Shown piece after piece: positions 54,625 to 64,000 of a stretch of 64,000 nucleotides of DNA. Location of the stretch: assembly GCA_029168955.1 (NCBI GenBank), contig JAPDOI010001160.1:1-64000 (forward strand), read 5' to 3'. The notes under the pieces were generated by a model. The model saw only the letters and a program-made list of their open reading frames with translations. It ran no database searches and was not told where the DNA came from. Position numbers and translations under genes: made by a program. Origin of the DNA: Aplectana chamaeleonis (lineage: Eukaryota; Nematoda; Chromadorea; Rhabditida; Cosmocercidae). Position 1 is the stretch's first letter. Each line of letters begins with the position of its first letter.

Positions 54625-54646
54625 GGTTCAATTACCCAAGTATGCG
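54625..54646 (+). ncRNA. SL1 spliced-leader-like sequence
   Basis: 19 of 22 match SL1 (starts GGTTCAATTACCCAAG), followed by GTATATTGGCCCC. Downstream GGTGGCGGCC and a 24-bp repeat link it to copies a and b. Confidence 0.4.
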
Positions 54647-54734
54647 GTATATTGGCCCCGCCCAGCATCTGGAAGCCCTGCCCATCCGGTGGCGGCCTCA
54701 GTGGAGGTTAAGCGACCCAGCCGCGACGCGTGGG

Positions 54735-54885
54735 TGTAGCGACCACGCTGCGTGTCGGTGTGTCGACCGCGACGCGTGTCGGTGTGCCGACCGCGATGCG
54801 TGTAGGTGTGCTGACTGCGACGCGTGTAGGTGTGCTGACCGCGATGCGTGTAGGTGTGCTGACCGCGACGCGGGTCGGTGCAAAG
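54735..54885. repeat. 24-bp minisatellite
   Basis: Six or so units of GCGTGTAGGTGTGCTGACCG plus CGAT/C. Copies a and b of the SL1-like repeat contain only about two diverged units of the same motif. The open frames here (Cys-Arg-Cys repeats on plus) follow from the 24-bp period. Confidence 0.85.
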
Positions 54886-55138
54886 TAGTTCCTAAGCCAC
54901 ATAAAAGTCTTGCAGGATGTGAACCGCTGCTAAATAGGCCGCTAAACGCGACAGGTCAAAATTTCAACAGCCCGACAACAGGCGGACGTCGCTGGGCAAC
55001 GGGCAGTTGTCAGGCTTACAATGCGAGCGATTTGAGTTGTCAAGAGGGTGCAGTTTATGAGATGACAACTTCTCAACCTGTTATCAATGCCCCAGTTTGC
55101 CCGAGTGGATTGGATGGGATAGTACGCGATAGTGTTGC

Positions 55139-55345
55139 CCAAATGTTCGTTTATTCGAATAATATTCGAATATTCGAATAATTCGAATATTCGAATATTC
55201 AAAGAAGTGGATTATTCGGGTTATTCGAATAATCGAATATTCAAAGAAGTGAAATATTCGTTTATTCGAATAATCGAATATTCGAAGAAGTGGATTATTC
55301 GAATTATTCGTTTATTCGAATATTCAAAAAAAAATATTCGTTCCA
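55139..55345. repeat. TTCGAATATTCGAA-rich tandem repeat, second copy
   Basis: Matches 48609-48815 almost throughout, including CAAAGAAGTGGATTATTCGG. Confidence 0.9.
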
Positions 55346-55502
55346 ACACTATAGTATGTACTCGCAATACCCAATCCATTCATCCTCGCGGACAATTAAT
55401 CCATGTGAATGAATAATTTATAAGCCAAAGTTAACGTTGAAGGAGTGTTTTTTTTCCTTTTATTCAATGATCTTTACAGCACATAGTGCCTTGGTCATTC
55501 TT

Positions 55503-55597
55503 TTACATAGAAGACTTGGAAGCGACCATCATCTTGAGCACGGCCCTGAATTCGAATCCGTTCAGAATGGCTGCTAGCACAGTCCAAGCTGAGGTTT
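55503..55597 (-). CDS. Terminal exon of a minus-strand gene
   Basis: The acceptor CGATGACTATCAG ends at 55598. The exon completes a codon with two bases and reads TSAWTVLAAILNGFEFRAVL then KMMVASKSSM, TAA at 55503-55505. The minus-strand AATAAA at 55459-55464 lies about 40 nt after the stop. Codons (GTC, TTC, AAG, GCC) are strongly coding-like. The preceding exon with donor AAG/GTGATG at 55874 supplies the matching phase, giving SWNKETSAWTVLAA across the junction. A rival frame of this exon (NLSLDCASSHSERIRIQGRA..) is also open but does not fit that phase. The C-terminus looks like an amphipathic helix. No family recognised. Confidence 0.6.
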
Positions 55598-55874
55598 CTG
55601 ATAGTCATCGAAATTTGTCGACAATTATTAATCTTTTTCTTTTTATGAGGGTTCCTCATCAAAAGGATGAACTAGTATATTCCATGAGAATCACATGGTT
55701 GGCATGCAAAACAGATATTACGTATTAGAGAGGCGAACATGTTAACAACAGAAAAACTAGAAGGATTTCAAACTGGCTAGACTGAGCCTTGATTGAACCC
55801 AATCGCCGACACAAATCACGTCAGGCGCGGCATCAGACACAGTCTTGAGAAGAAACTTACAAAGTGGGCATCAC

Positions 55875-55950
55875 CTTTGTTCCAGCTCACTGTTGGTGTT
55901 CGAATGTAATACTTCACAGATGAACACAGTTGAGTTACTGTCGCTCTCCG
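55875..55950 (-). CDS. Penultimate exon of the same gene, 5' edge uncertain
   Basis: The frame reads (V)TQLCSSVKYYIRTPTVSWNK and ends phase 1 at donor GTGATG (55874). Other possible donors nearby are GTAAGT (55865) and GTGAGC, but only GTGATG gives an open junction to the exon at 55503-55597. The acceptor may be GAGCGACAG, which would start the exon near 55945, or CATCTGTGAAG. Further upstream the frame stays open to 56007. Confidence 0.45.
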
Positions 55951-56777
55951 GACCGATCTCCGCTCGAAATTCGCGTACGCGACGCTTTGCGGTCGCAAGC
56001 GTCTCAAGTCGGATGAGATTCTAGCGCAAAAGTCAGGACGATGGTTCAGGCATGTAATCTAGCACAAATCGCGGCGGAGCCCGCATCCGAGCAACAGCAT
56101 CGGCCGTCGTGGGAACAGCTGTCGCGTGTCTGTCGCTGCGAAGTGTCGCGGAGGGATGGCATACTGCAAATGTGCCGAGGTCTGTCGCTGCCACTGTCGC
56201 TGTACAGCGCGCTGCGAGAGCTCCGCGACAGTCTGCCGTTGTCGTGGTGCAACGCGACGCGACCGTGTGTTACAAATGTAAACCATACCGCGTAATGTAT
56301 TTCAACAGCAAGAGAGAAGGGGGAGAATCCGTGTTCCTTCCTACCACGCGCTGGGCTCCTCCCCGCTCGTAAATCACGCGAGCCGCTCATTCCTCGTCTC
56401 CCCGCTTCTCTCGCGTTTGAAATATATTACGACCACCACCCCAGAAGTCACTGGAACGTAGTCAATTACAAAACTTGTTCAGGCGGCTGCGGCGCGTGTT
56501 ACCATAAGAGCGCGCCAGCATAGCGTGGTTGCGAAACGACGGTTAGCGTGTTCATAATTTTACGTTACGCTTTAAAGAAGATTTCACCTGTATCTTCCAG
56601 CTACTTGCATCCTATTCGAACCCACCTCGCTAGGTTATCTCAATTAGCTCCAGTCTTGTTTTTATCTCCATTGAATTCGGTTTTTTTCATGAACAGGGTT
56701 GATCCGTAGCGGTATACTTGGCAGTTACAGAACGGAAACATGAGAAACCAAAAAATCATTTTGGAAAGAAGACTCAA
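55951..56777. other. No further exon identified
   Basis: A GC-rich part (56040-56290) has open frames on both strands without splice support. Confidence 0.4.
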
Positions 56778-56957
56778 AGGCACAGTCCAAGCTCAGGGAC
56801 GAAATCAGAGATTTCCACATAATCGTGAAAAAGATCCATCCAATATAACATCTGCCAAATGCTGGTTCTCAATTCCTGCGGACATTGAAATCAGTGTGAG
56901 ACTGCTTCCAAGATAGGCACAGAAGTAGAAAAACGATTCTGAGGTTGGACTGTGCCT
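56778..56957. mobile_element. TTAA element, family B, 180-bp deletion derivative
   Basis: TCAA then AGGCACAGTCCAAGCTCAGG; right end GATTCTGAGGTTGGACTGTG then CCT, TTAA 56958-56961. Internally deleted. Confidence 0.8.
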
Positions 56958-57195
56958 TTAAGTATCACTTGAAGTGGTGCAGCAAAAAACTATTCATTTC
57001 TATTGGCTCTGTTGTAAAAACAATAATGTATATTTAGGTATAGTTATTGTGAAGTATTTGCCTTTGTTGTATTGTCTTTTGTATGGCTGAATTACGTTGC
57101 CATTGCACGTGTTGTCCTATGAATCATCGCCGTTGCACTTTGGCTGCGGCGGCTGTGTGTATTGCTGTGACGTACTCAGAGGATCGCGGGGTCGT

Positions 57196-57800
57196 AATGG
57201 AGCACAATAGCCTTTCACCTTGACGAGGATAACTAGGGCAGCACGAGGGGAAGAGTTGCTGCTCGAGCAGCACGTGCTGCCTTTGTGCCGCTCTTAGCAG
57301 CACGTGCTGCCCTCGTCCTCCATTCGTCGCCTCTGCTGCTGCTCTCTTTTAGTGTGGAACATTGCTCGAAGTGGTCCATTTGGACAGCTACGAGCATATT
57401 TACAATCAGCATGGAGAGCTGTTTTTTACAAACTTGCACATACATGCATCTGGATAGCTGCATGTCAATGCACCTTTTCTTTTTTCCTCAAACAAGGTGT
57501 ATATGATTGAAGCAATCAAACGGTCTTCATCTCAGACGATCGTGGGCTGTCATGGAGCACAACTAACCCTCACTTCTACTCAAACAGCGAGATCAGCACA
57601 AGGGGACGAGCTGCTGATCGAGGATCACATGCTGCCCTCGTCCTCCATTCATCGCCTCAGCTGCTGCTCTGTGTTGTGGCTAGCACAGTGTGGACACACT
57701 GCTTAAAGTGGTCCCTTAGGTAACTACGACCATACTCATACTCAACATGCAGAGTTCTTTGCTTTTAAGAACGTGAACATGCCCACTCCTTAAGAATTTG
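57196..57800. repeat. Diverged tandem duplication, about 325 bp each
   Basis: Both units contain TGGAGCACAA, GCTGCCCTCGTCCTCCATTC, TCGCCTC.GCTGCTGCTCT and AGTGGTCC. The first has the self-complementary GCAGCACGTGCTGC twice. Not coding in my reading. Confidence 0.7.
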
Positions 57801-58389
57801 TTTAGAGTTAACACAACCAATCGATCGTCAGCCATATCACACGAAATACCTTGAAGGCAGTGTCCGCGATCAAAACAGTCCGGATTCTCAGCGTAAATCG
57901 AAAGACTGGGTGCTCACTGCATCAATAATGCTGAAAAAACGGGTAAGAACGAGCGCAAAATAGCCCTGTACGGCCCTGAACTTTAAGATCCGCTCACGCC
58001 ACGCCCACTTCCTCAGCGGCTTCCGATGAAAATGTCTAACTGAAAACCCGACTATAAGAAGGCAACCGATTATCAAATGGGGTAAGTTTTGTTGAGCGGA
58101 GTGAAGCCTCTGGCATGTATGTTGTTACCCCTTAGTCCGGGTTTTCAGTTATTTACGGATAGGTACCGGTTGAAAGGAGTGAGCGTGGCGTGAGAGGAAC
58201 ACTCAGGTTTAGAGTCGCACAGGTCTTTTTGTGATCGTTCGTAGCCGTTTTTTTCACATTGCGTGTCTTCAAATTTCCGGATCAGTGAGTGCATCTGAAT
58301 GTTTCTCCACACCTTCTCCGCTGTACTCTTTTTCGACAGTGTTGTTATCAGGTCGACTGTACCAATATGTGTTGCTCGCAAAAAAACAA
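57801..58389. other. No gene; single TTAA-element end
   Basis: AGGCAGTGTCCGCGATCAAA at about 57855 is an isolated family A/D-like end. No supported exon. Confidence 0.4.
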
Positions 58390-58890
58390 TAGAGGGGGTT
58401 GGTCAATCGAATCCTATCCGTGGATCAATCGAATCCTATCCGTGGATCTGCAGCAAGAGTTTGTCTCACCGGGCTCGAAATTTGTGTGCCGGGGCTGCGT
58501 GAGCTGTACTCGATCAGCAGTTTGACCGGGCACAAGACAAAGCCGGGACTAATCAAACGTTCGATCCTTGTACAATCGGACTTTAAACAATCTCAACCGG
58601 ACTCGAAAAAGAGCCGGGAATCAATGGATCGTCGGCAGTATTCGACCGGGCCCGAGGAAAAGCCGGGGACGATCTTTGGTGGATCGATCAGCCGTTCGAC
58701 CGGGCTCGAGGCAGAGCCGGGGCTGAATCCACGAATTGATCAGCCGATCGACCGGGCTCAGGGCAGAGAGCCGGGGCTGAATCCTCCAATTGATCAGCCG
58801 ATCGACCGGGTTCAGGGCAGAGAGCCACGGCTGAATCCTCCAATTGATCAGCCAATTGACCGGGCTCTAGGCAGAGAGCCGGGGCTGAGT
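58390..58890. repeat. Tandem repeats: 24-bp pair and about 54-bp array
   Basis: A 24-bp duplication (GGATCAATCGAATCCTATCC) is followed by a 51-54-bp array with GACCGGGCTC and GAGCCGGGGCTGAATCC, whose GGCTC/GAGCC parts can pair. The plus open frame 58399-58947 (IDQPIDRAQGREPGLNPP units) is created by the repeat; coding is unproven. Confidence 0.8.
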
Positions 58891-59999
58891 CGAAGTTGTC
58901 GGGGCAGCCGCGTCCACGTCCGTAGTCCTGATCGCCAGTTGTTGTAAAGCTGCTGCTTGAAGACGAGTGATGAATGACCTTTATTAGCTACCGAAGAATC
59001 GCACACATCAAAGACATTCGGAGGCCCTTACAGGCCGCATCGTACATAACGGTTTCGTAATACGCGTTAACATGCGATGCTACTCAGGCACTCGCGACTT
59101 AGTAAGGCAGCACGAGGGGATTACTAACGCAGTTACTCGTCGAGGTGTAAGCTCCTTTCGTTCCCCCAACTGCTGCCCAAGGCAGCACGTTGTGTCCTCT
59201 TGCTCCGCTCACTGCCCCAACTGCTGCTCGTATAGTGGCCCCTCGTGCTGCTACAGTCGCCCCAACTGCTGCTCCTCAATGTGGCCCCAACTACTGCTCC
59301 TCATTGTGGCCCCAACTGCCGCTGTTCTTTCCCCAATTGCTGCTCATCATGACCCAATTGCTGCTTTTCATTTATGATCTTTCCTTTCTTTCTCGTAACC
59401 CTCCTCCCCCACTGGTTATGTCGAGCTCAGCAGCAGCGCTGGGTCGACCTATCAAAAGTAGAGCTCTCATGGGGGCTCATTAATATCTACAACGGCTGGC
59501 TGATTCATTCTGGATTATATCCATTGATCTTCGCCACAGTTGAAGGAAATGATGCCGGCACTACGGGCTGTCTCATGCCCACCCTAGGCGGCCTCGTATC
59601 TGGCACGAATTTGCGAGGGCCGTTTAACACAGGCCTCGGTCAGTAGGGATTGTGAGTCTCCAAAAACATTTCTTGAAACAGAATTTCTCTACACCTTGAA
59701 CAAGAATTGATTTTCACTCGGTTTCGTTACTGTAGAGACGTGAATCAGGCGTGATAATCTGTTTCTCTCGTTACTTGTGTCGCTGAAATTCACGCTGTTT
59801 AGAGGAATGTCCAGGGATTAACGGAATTCAAATAGCAGAGTATTCATCATTTATTGATCTCCCTGTTAATTTGACAGATCGGAATGAAGCTTTACATATT
59901 AGCATTCATATGAAGAATGTACTAACAAAACAAAAAAAATTAGGGCTAGTGGCAACGCCCTATCTTATCGAACGACAGAACTTATTGAACAACCTGGTA
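58891..59999. other. No gene recognised; CAACTGCTGCTC repeats
   Basis: 59160-59370 contains irregular CCCCAACTGCTGCTC repeats. The frame 59374-59646 is open on plus and partly on minus, without splice support. Confidence 0.4.
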
Positions 60000-60200
60000 T
60001 TCGAAAAATTATTCGGATTTATTCGAATCTATTCGAAACCGGACCTTGGCAGAAAAGGTCATTTGGATATATCCAAAAATCGGACATCAAAAAATAGGCC
60101 ATTCGAATATCTTCAAAAATCGGACGTCAAAAAAGAGTGTATTCGAATCTACTCAAAAATTCGACGTAAAAAGGGGGTCATTCGAATCTATTTGATATTC
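60000..60200. repeat. Short tandem repeat, TTCGAAT..CAAAAATCGGAC
   Basis: Four irregular units of CATTCGAATCTATTCAAAAA type separated by GGACGTCAAAAAA. Loosely related to the TTCGAA arrays at 15105, 48609 and 55139. Confidence 0.6.
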
Positions 60201-60436
60201 GATCTTTTCGTCAAGGGCCAACTATACCGAACACCAAAGGCAAAAACCGCCCGGGTGATCCTACATCCCTGTCTAAGGACCCTCGCAACCGCGCCGCAGC
60301 ACGCTTTCGCAATAAGTGTGCACTTTGCGGACTGAACGGCTTTATAAAATATTCCCAGAGAAACGAAAAAATTCTACTGAACTATGACCAGTGGTAGAGT
60401 GTTGATGAAGCCGTGTCCAAAATAGTGATGCTTTAT

Positions 60437-60477
60437 CCGGCTAACGTTTCGGCTTCGTCGCCTTCATCAGAGCCTGG
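60437..60477 (-). ncRNA. Hammerhead ribozyme, intact core
   Basis: The minus strand reads stem I 5' strand GGCT, core CTGATGA, a short GGC/GCC stem II with the loop GACGAA, then GAAA, the self-complementary ACGT, U and the stem I 3' strand AGCC. All invariant core positions of the hammerhead are present. Stem III is only the palindrome ACGT, as in Penelope-like-element and retrozyme hammerheads, which cleave as dimers. The predicted cut follows the second T of ACGTT. A TTTCCAG acceptor overlaps its 5' side at 60474. Confidence 0.7.
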
Positions 60478-60592
60478 AAAGTCAATAAACAAATGCGACT
60501 ATTCCTCAAACACACGATAAACTAGCAGAAAAGCAGCCAAGACTATGAACACTCTTGAAATGTCAAACATAGTCAAAATATACATTACTCAC

Positions 60593-60768
60593 CTTAGGTA
60601 CCAAGAAAAGTGCAGAAGGGGGCAGCTTCTAGTTAGTGATGCAGTGGGTGGCATGAATATGTGCCTCCCTAACATGAAGACGTTGAGATCACGGTCTCCA
60701 GGGGCCGTATGGGGTTTGAGTTTTTGAGCTAAGATACCTTCGAATTTCGGTTTGATTCTCGATCGGCG
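60593..60768 (-). CDS. Exon candidate upstream of the hammerhead
   Basis: The acceptor GTCCTACTACAG ends at 60769 and the strong donor CTAAG/GTGAGT starts at 60592. 176 nt, phase 0 to phase 2, reading RRSRIKPKFEGILAQKLKPH, then TAPGDRDLNVFMLGRHIFMP and ending LLHFSWYLR. A 119-bp intron would join it to the TTTCCAG acceptor at 60474; the frame would then stop after Leu, inside the hammerhead sequence. No family recognised. It could be an exon of the retroelement's host transcript. Confidence 0.45.
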
Positions 60769-61132
60769 CTGTAGTAGGACCATCTCGAGCTTCGATGCGA
60801 CGGTACTGAACTTTTACCAATGGAGACTACCTTTTTGAAAATAAGAGTGCAAATTACGCAATGGTCTCGAAAACTCTTAAGATTGAGCCGAAATCACGGC
60901 GCCAAACTTTTTGTATGTTAATTTCGTCGAAACCTGAAGCGTACTCAGCAGTTGCTCTCAGTCCATTTGCTTTGATTGAGGCATTTGACTAAGTTTTCTT
61001 AAGTTCTTGTCACTTTTTTATCTACCAAATAGTCCGCTGAGAAAGCCCTGCATACTTTTCTGGCACCTTATCCATCTTTCGCAACTTACACTTGGAAGTT
61101 TTACGAAATGTCGCGGTGTCTGAAAGTCCTTC
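60769..61132. other. No gene recognised
   Basis: No coding segment or terminal repeat identified. Confidence 0.45.
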
Positions 61133-62318
61133 ACTACTCAGATAAAACTAGCCGTCGAGAATTGCGCGAAAAATTGTCCTGCACGCGTACGAATGCAGGA
61201 CAATTTTCGCCGACCCTAGAGAGGTCTCAACAACTTTTGGCCCGCTTCTCGACACCCTCAACAGTTAGCATACAGTTTACCCATGTACAACTGCGTGTAG
61301 TTACGAAAAATTTGACCTCCAACGCAACCGTTGAGCACAACGATTGGTGAAGCCCACGAAAAAAGTTAAAAACTTTTTTGTTGGACGAATTTCCAACTTG
61401 ATATGTTTCATCGACGTCTGGCAGGGGCGACTTGAAAATCCCATTTCCTGGTATAACTGATATTGAGAAATTAGAAAACATAAAAATTTTAATATCTTTC
61501 TATAGTGATCACTATGCCTCAGCAGATGCAGGACATTTGTGATCGACGTTTTAAGAAGTGAATGACATAATTCTTAAAGGCAATGGTCGCGATGGAAAAC
61601 GTTATCTAAAAACTATAAAAATCAGCTCAAAGTTCAGGCTTCAAATTTGGCTCGAAACAGCGGTTTTTTAGCAATTTTTTTTCTCATTGGTCCTACTACT
61701 CTAAACCCAGAAAATGGTTTAGAGAGGAAAAGTAGACTAGCAAATTTTCTCGCAACCACCGCCTTTGAGCAGCAACATTTTGTCGCGATAGAAAGAAGTT
61801 TTTTCATTGAAATGGTGTTGAAATCGGTGATTGATAATTCTTGGGTAACTTCTTGAATAATAATTCAAAGCCGATTGCTCTTACTACGGATCATCGGAAA
61901 AAAGATCAGTACTTGCGGGCTCGAAAACTATCGGAATGGAATAAAAAAGAAAAAATACAAAGGACCCAGACGAAAAAAAGAACGAAAGAGCAGTCGCGAT
62001 GTTCGAAGAATGTAATGTTAAGAAGGTTCTGAGCTATCGGCCTGAATTCTTGGGAAAAACTCTATATATTTAAGACATATTCTCAATTTCGGGTGGAGTT
62101 GTACAAGAATCTGTCTCAATTTTCGTCAAACACTCGTTTCCCCGAACTCTCGGCAACTTCATTCCAGATTCTGGACAAAGCGGCAGGGATTCTCGAGAAA
62201 TTCTGCAAATTTTTCAATAATGACAACTTCCATCCATCCTTCGATCAACTGCTCCATTCTCGATCGATTCCCGACAACTTTTCGTCCGATTGTCGACAAC
62301 TAGTTTTACCTGAGTAGT
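61133..62318. mobile_element. TIR element F, second copy, 1.19 kb
   Basis: Ends ACTACTCAGATAAAACTAGC and, inverted, ACTACTCAGGTAAAACTAGT. TTGTCGACAAC-like subterminal repeats as at 13560-14973. A deleted family D element is nested at 61578-61764. Confidence 0.75.
61578..61764. mobile_element. Deleted single-arm family D element, 187 bp
   Basis: TTAA (61574-61577) then AGGCAATGGTCGCGATGGAA; right end TTTCTCGCAACCACCGCCT. It joins the inner end (AACGTTATCTAAAAACTAT) directly to the outer part (AAGTTCAGGCTTCAAATTTG), so one arm alone carries both termini. Confidence 0.75.
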
Positions 62319-62748
62319 AATAACAATGAAAAAAATTAACGTCATGGCTAAAAACACCCGACCGAAATTCCGTTTGTCACGGGTAACCCCGTTGATCCAC
62401 ACATTTGTTAAGAATACAATTGAAGATTCTTTTTCTGACAAGTTTTACCTATAAACGACAAATACCTTATTGATCACAAAAGCATAGTGAAACTAGACCA
62501 CTCTAGCTGCCTCTTAAACAGATCGATTATGTATATATGTGAAAAAGTGGGCAACCCCGGTAAAAAGATCAGAAAAATACTTTATTCTTAACTCTAAAGC
62601 TGAGATTAACATGCACTACATTTATGACCTGTCAACGAGAACCGCTCCAGTCATTGTAAAAAGGCATGATAAGCATAGGTTATTCTTTTGGTTAATTGAT
62701 AGAATTGCTGAATAATATATGTGTGTTAAGTGATAAGTTTTCTATGAC
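62319..62748. other. 3' flank of the exon at 62749
   Basis: Contains the minus-strand AATAAA (62581-62586), about 165 nt downstream of the stop. No other gene seen. Confidence 0.5.
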
Positions 62749-62940
62749 CTAAACTTCAGTATCTGAAGTTCCCTGGTCCATATCAACTGTGTCTTTCCAT
62801 TCGACTTTTCCCTTGCCCTCATTCTCAGCTTTCGTCTTAACCATCGGGCTATGATTTTCCATATCTTCTTTGTCATAGTGGCCACGAAAATCATTTTCTT
62901 CACCTTCTTTCATACTTTCATCGCTCGTTTTCTTCATATC
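62749..62940 (-). CDS. Terminal exon, highly charged C-terminus
   Basis: The acceptor GATTTTTCAG ends at 62941. The exon reads DMKKTSDESMKEGEENDFRG, then HYDKEDMENHSPMVKTKAEN and EGKGKVEWKDTVDMDQGTSD, ending TEV and TAG at 62749-62751. It is rich in Glu, Asp and Lys with no hydrophobic segment, so probably a disordered tail of a cytoplasmic or nuclear protein. A minus-strand AATAAA follows at 62581-62586. Upstream exons would lie at higher coordinates, within or beyond the element at 63050-63957 and the window edge. The family cannot be judged from this tail. Confidence 0.6.
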   Translation of the reverse strand, partial: DMKKTSDESMKEGEENDFRGHYDKEDMENHSPMVKTKAENEGKGKVEWKDTVDMDQGTSDTEV

Positions 62941-63049
62941 CTGAAAAATCTTGGGTTTTGAGTTTGTTTTTGCACAGAATTTCGAGAACAATTTCTATCT
63001 GATGCGTCCTGCTCCAAGTATTCGTTACTCTAACAAGGGATTCAGAGTA

Positions 63050-63957
63050 GTAAACGCATCTACGAAAACGACTAGTATCGTTAGTATCTCTTCTGACTCA
63101 ATAGTAAAATGCGCAGTATCCCGCCCCGAGCTGCAGGTTTAAAGAAGTTATGAGCATTTTTTAAGCCTATCGAAAAGGCAAGGGTACCCAACAGGCATTT
63201 TTTGGAGTTTCAAAAAATGTTCTCGGATTCAGATCAAAATTTGTATGTAGGGGTAATCTATGGTGGTGAACACGAATCTGGAGTCCATTCGTCGAAATTT
63301 CAAGGTTTACTGTAGGTTACGGTGGGTAACATGTCATTTAGGGGTCAAAACCCACCTTAGTATTCTGAAAATTGACAAACGGACGTTAAATTCGTGTTCT
63401 TCACCCCGACTAACCCCCGTATACAAATTTTGAGTAAAATCTGAAATTTTAACTAAACTACCGTATACCCACCGTAATCTACCTAATCTCCAAAGTTTTT
63501 CTTTCTAAATTTTCCCCGGTTGAGAAGCTTCGAACGAAATAAGCCGAAAACTTTGGAAAATCAACTAATTACCCACAAATTCGTGATCAGCGCCCAAAAA
63601 AAACCTTCTGGAACAATTTTAAGTCAAGTCTGGAGCATTTTTCTGAAATGCTTTCAGAGCCCTGTGATTGGTATAAATAAACGCCCAACCGAAAATCCGT
63701 CCAAAACGCTGTCAGTCTTGACAAAGTATCACCCGAAATTTGCCCAAGGGGGTTCTAGGGCGACGAACACATTCATAAGGTCCGCTTACGGATGTTCAAA
63801 AAACTAATGCCTTTTCTGGAAGGTACAAAAAGCGCAAAAACGACCTTTTTAAGCTTGTAATGTCTTGAAACCTGCAGCTGGGGGCGGGATACTGCGCAGT
63901 TTTGCTATTGAGCCACAAGAGATACTATGACACTGGCCGTTTTCGCAGATACGTTAA
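63050..63957. mobile_element. TIR element E, uninterrupted copy
   Basis: TIRs of about 85 bp: AACGCATCTACGAAAACGAC on the left, inverted GCCGTTTTCGCAGATACGTT on the right, continuing with TATCTC, CTCAATAG and GCGCAGTATCCCGCCCC. Contains TTAA at 63619-63622, the position that received the element chain in the copy at 10640-13557. No ORF of note. Confidence 0.8.
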
Positions 63958-64000
63958 CCACTCTAAACACTCCCCTTCTAAGTATAGTTCACCGCAAAGG

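Noticed and set aside
54642..55181. Cys-Arg-Ala-Asp repeat protein of 179 residues
   Set aside because: Generated by the 24-bp minisatellite and continuing into the TTCGAA array. No splice or codon evidence.
58399..58947. Repeat protein with IDQPIDRAQGREPGL units
   Set aside because: Created by a tandem array in a multiple of three. No supporting exon structure; transcription would be needed to reconsider.
59374..59646. Possible exon reading GNDA..GGLVSGTNLRG
   Set aside because: Open on both strands over part of its length, with no acceptor or donor fitting the boundaries.
1..64000. CRISPR arrays, rRNA, canonical tRNA genes, bacterial operons
   Set aside because: None seen. The tandem repeats lack unique equal-length spacers, and no tRNA cloverleaf with both boxes was recognised by eye.

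Overview
This is a gene-poor, repeat-rich stretch of nematode nuclear DNA, probably from a rhabditid or strongylid (hookworm-like) worm. Three things support that: short exons with nematode splice sites (TTTCAG-type acceptors, GTGAGT/GTAAGT donors) and exon codons biased to TTC, AAG, GAC and AAC; four sequences matching 18 to 21 of the 22 bases of the nematode SL1 spliced leader; and a decayed non-LTR retrotransposon, a mariner with a D,D34D transposase, and a hammerhead ribozyme of Penelope-like-element type. Species is not determined. No prokaryotic feature (operon, Shine-Dalgarno site, CRISPR) is present.

Layout. 1-2.5 kb: a 42-bp minisatellite, a CA microsatellite and a small TIR element. 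2.5-6.3 kb: a dead non-LTR retrotransposon on the minus strand, split by a 268-bp TA-flanked MITE. 6.3-9 kb: a decayed hammerhead copy and one terminal coding exon. 9.4-15.3 kb: chained and nested TTAA-flanked elements inside a larger TIR element. 16.7-21.1 kb: the best gene, a minus-strand multi-exon gene of unknown function with an Asn-glycosylation-rich C-terminus. 22-33 kb: scattered exon candidates among three further chains of TTAA elements and a hAT-like element. 33.4-35.2 kb: a nearly intact mariner inside an SL1-like repeat. 36.7-46.5 kb: a possible 9.7-kb fold-back element loaded with nested hAT, mariner-derived and MITE copies. 48.6-53.4 kb: TTCGAA repeats, a TIR element and a complete 3.75-kb fold-back-like element. 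54-64 kb: an SL1-like repeat expanded into a minisatellite, terminal exons of two minus-strand genes, several tandem repeats, an intact-core hammerhead ribozyme and two TIR elements.

The most unusual system is a set of at least five non-autonomous element families. All begin with AGGCA, all are flanked by TTAA, and they repeatedly sit end to end sharing one TTAA. An uninterrupted paralogue in the window (63619-63622) shows that TTAA is the duplicated target. One family occurs twice as head-to-head dimers that form roughly 1.07-kb palindromes, one of them filling most of an intron. No transposase for these families was recognised here.
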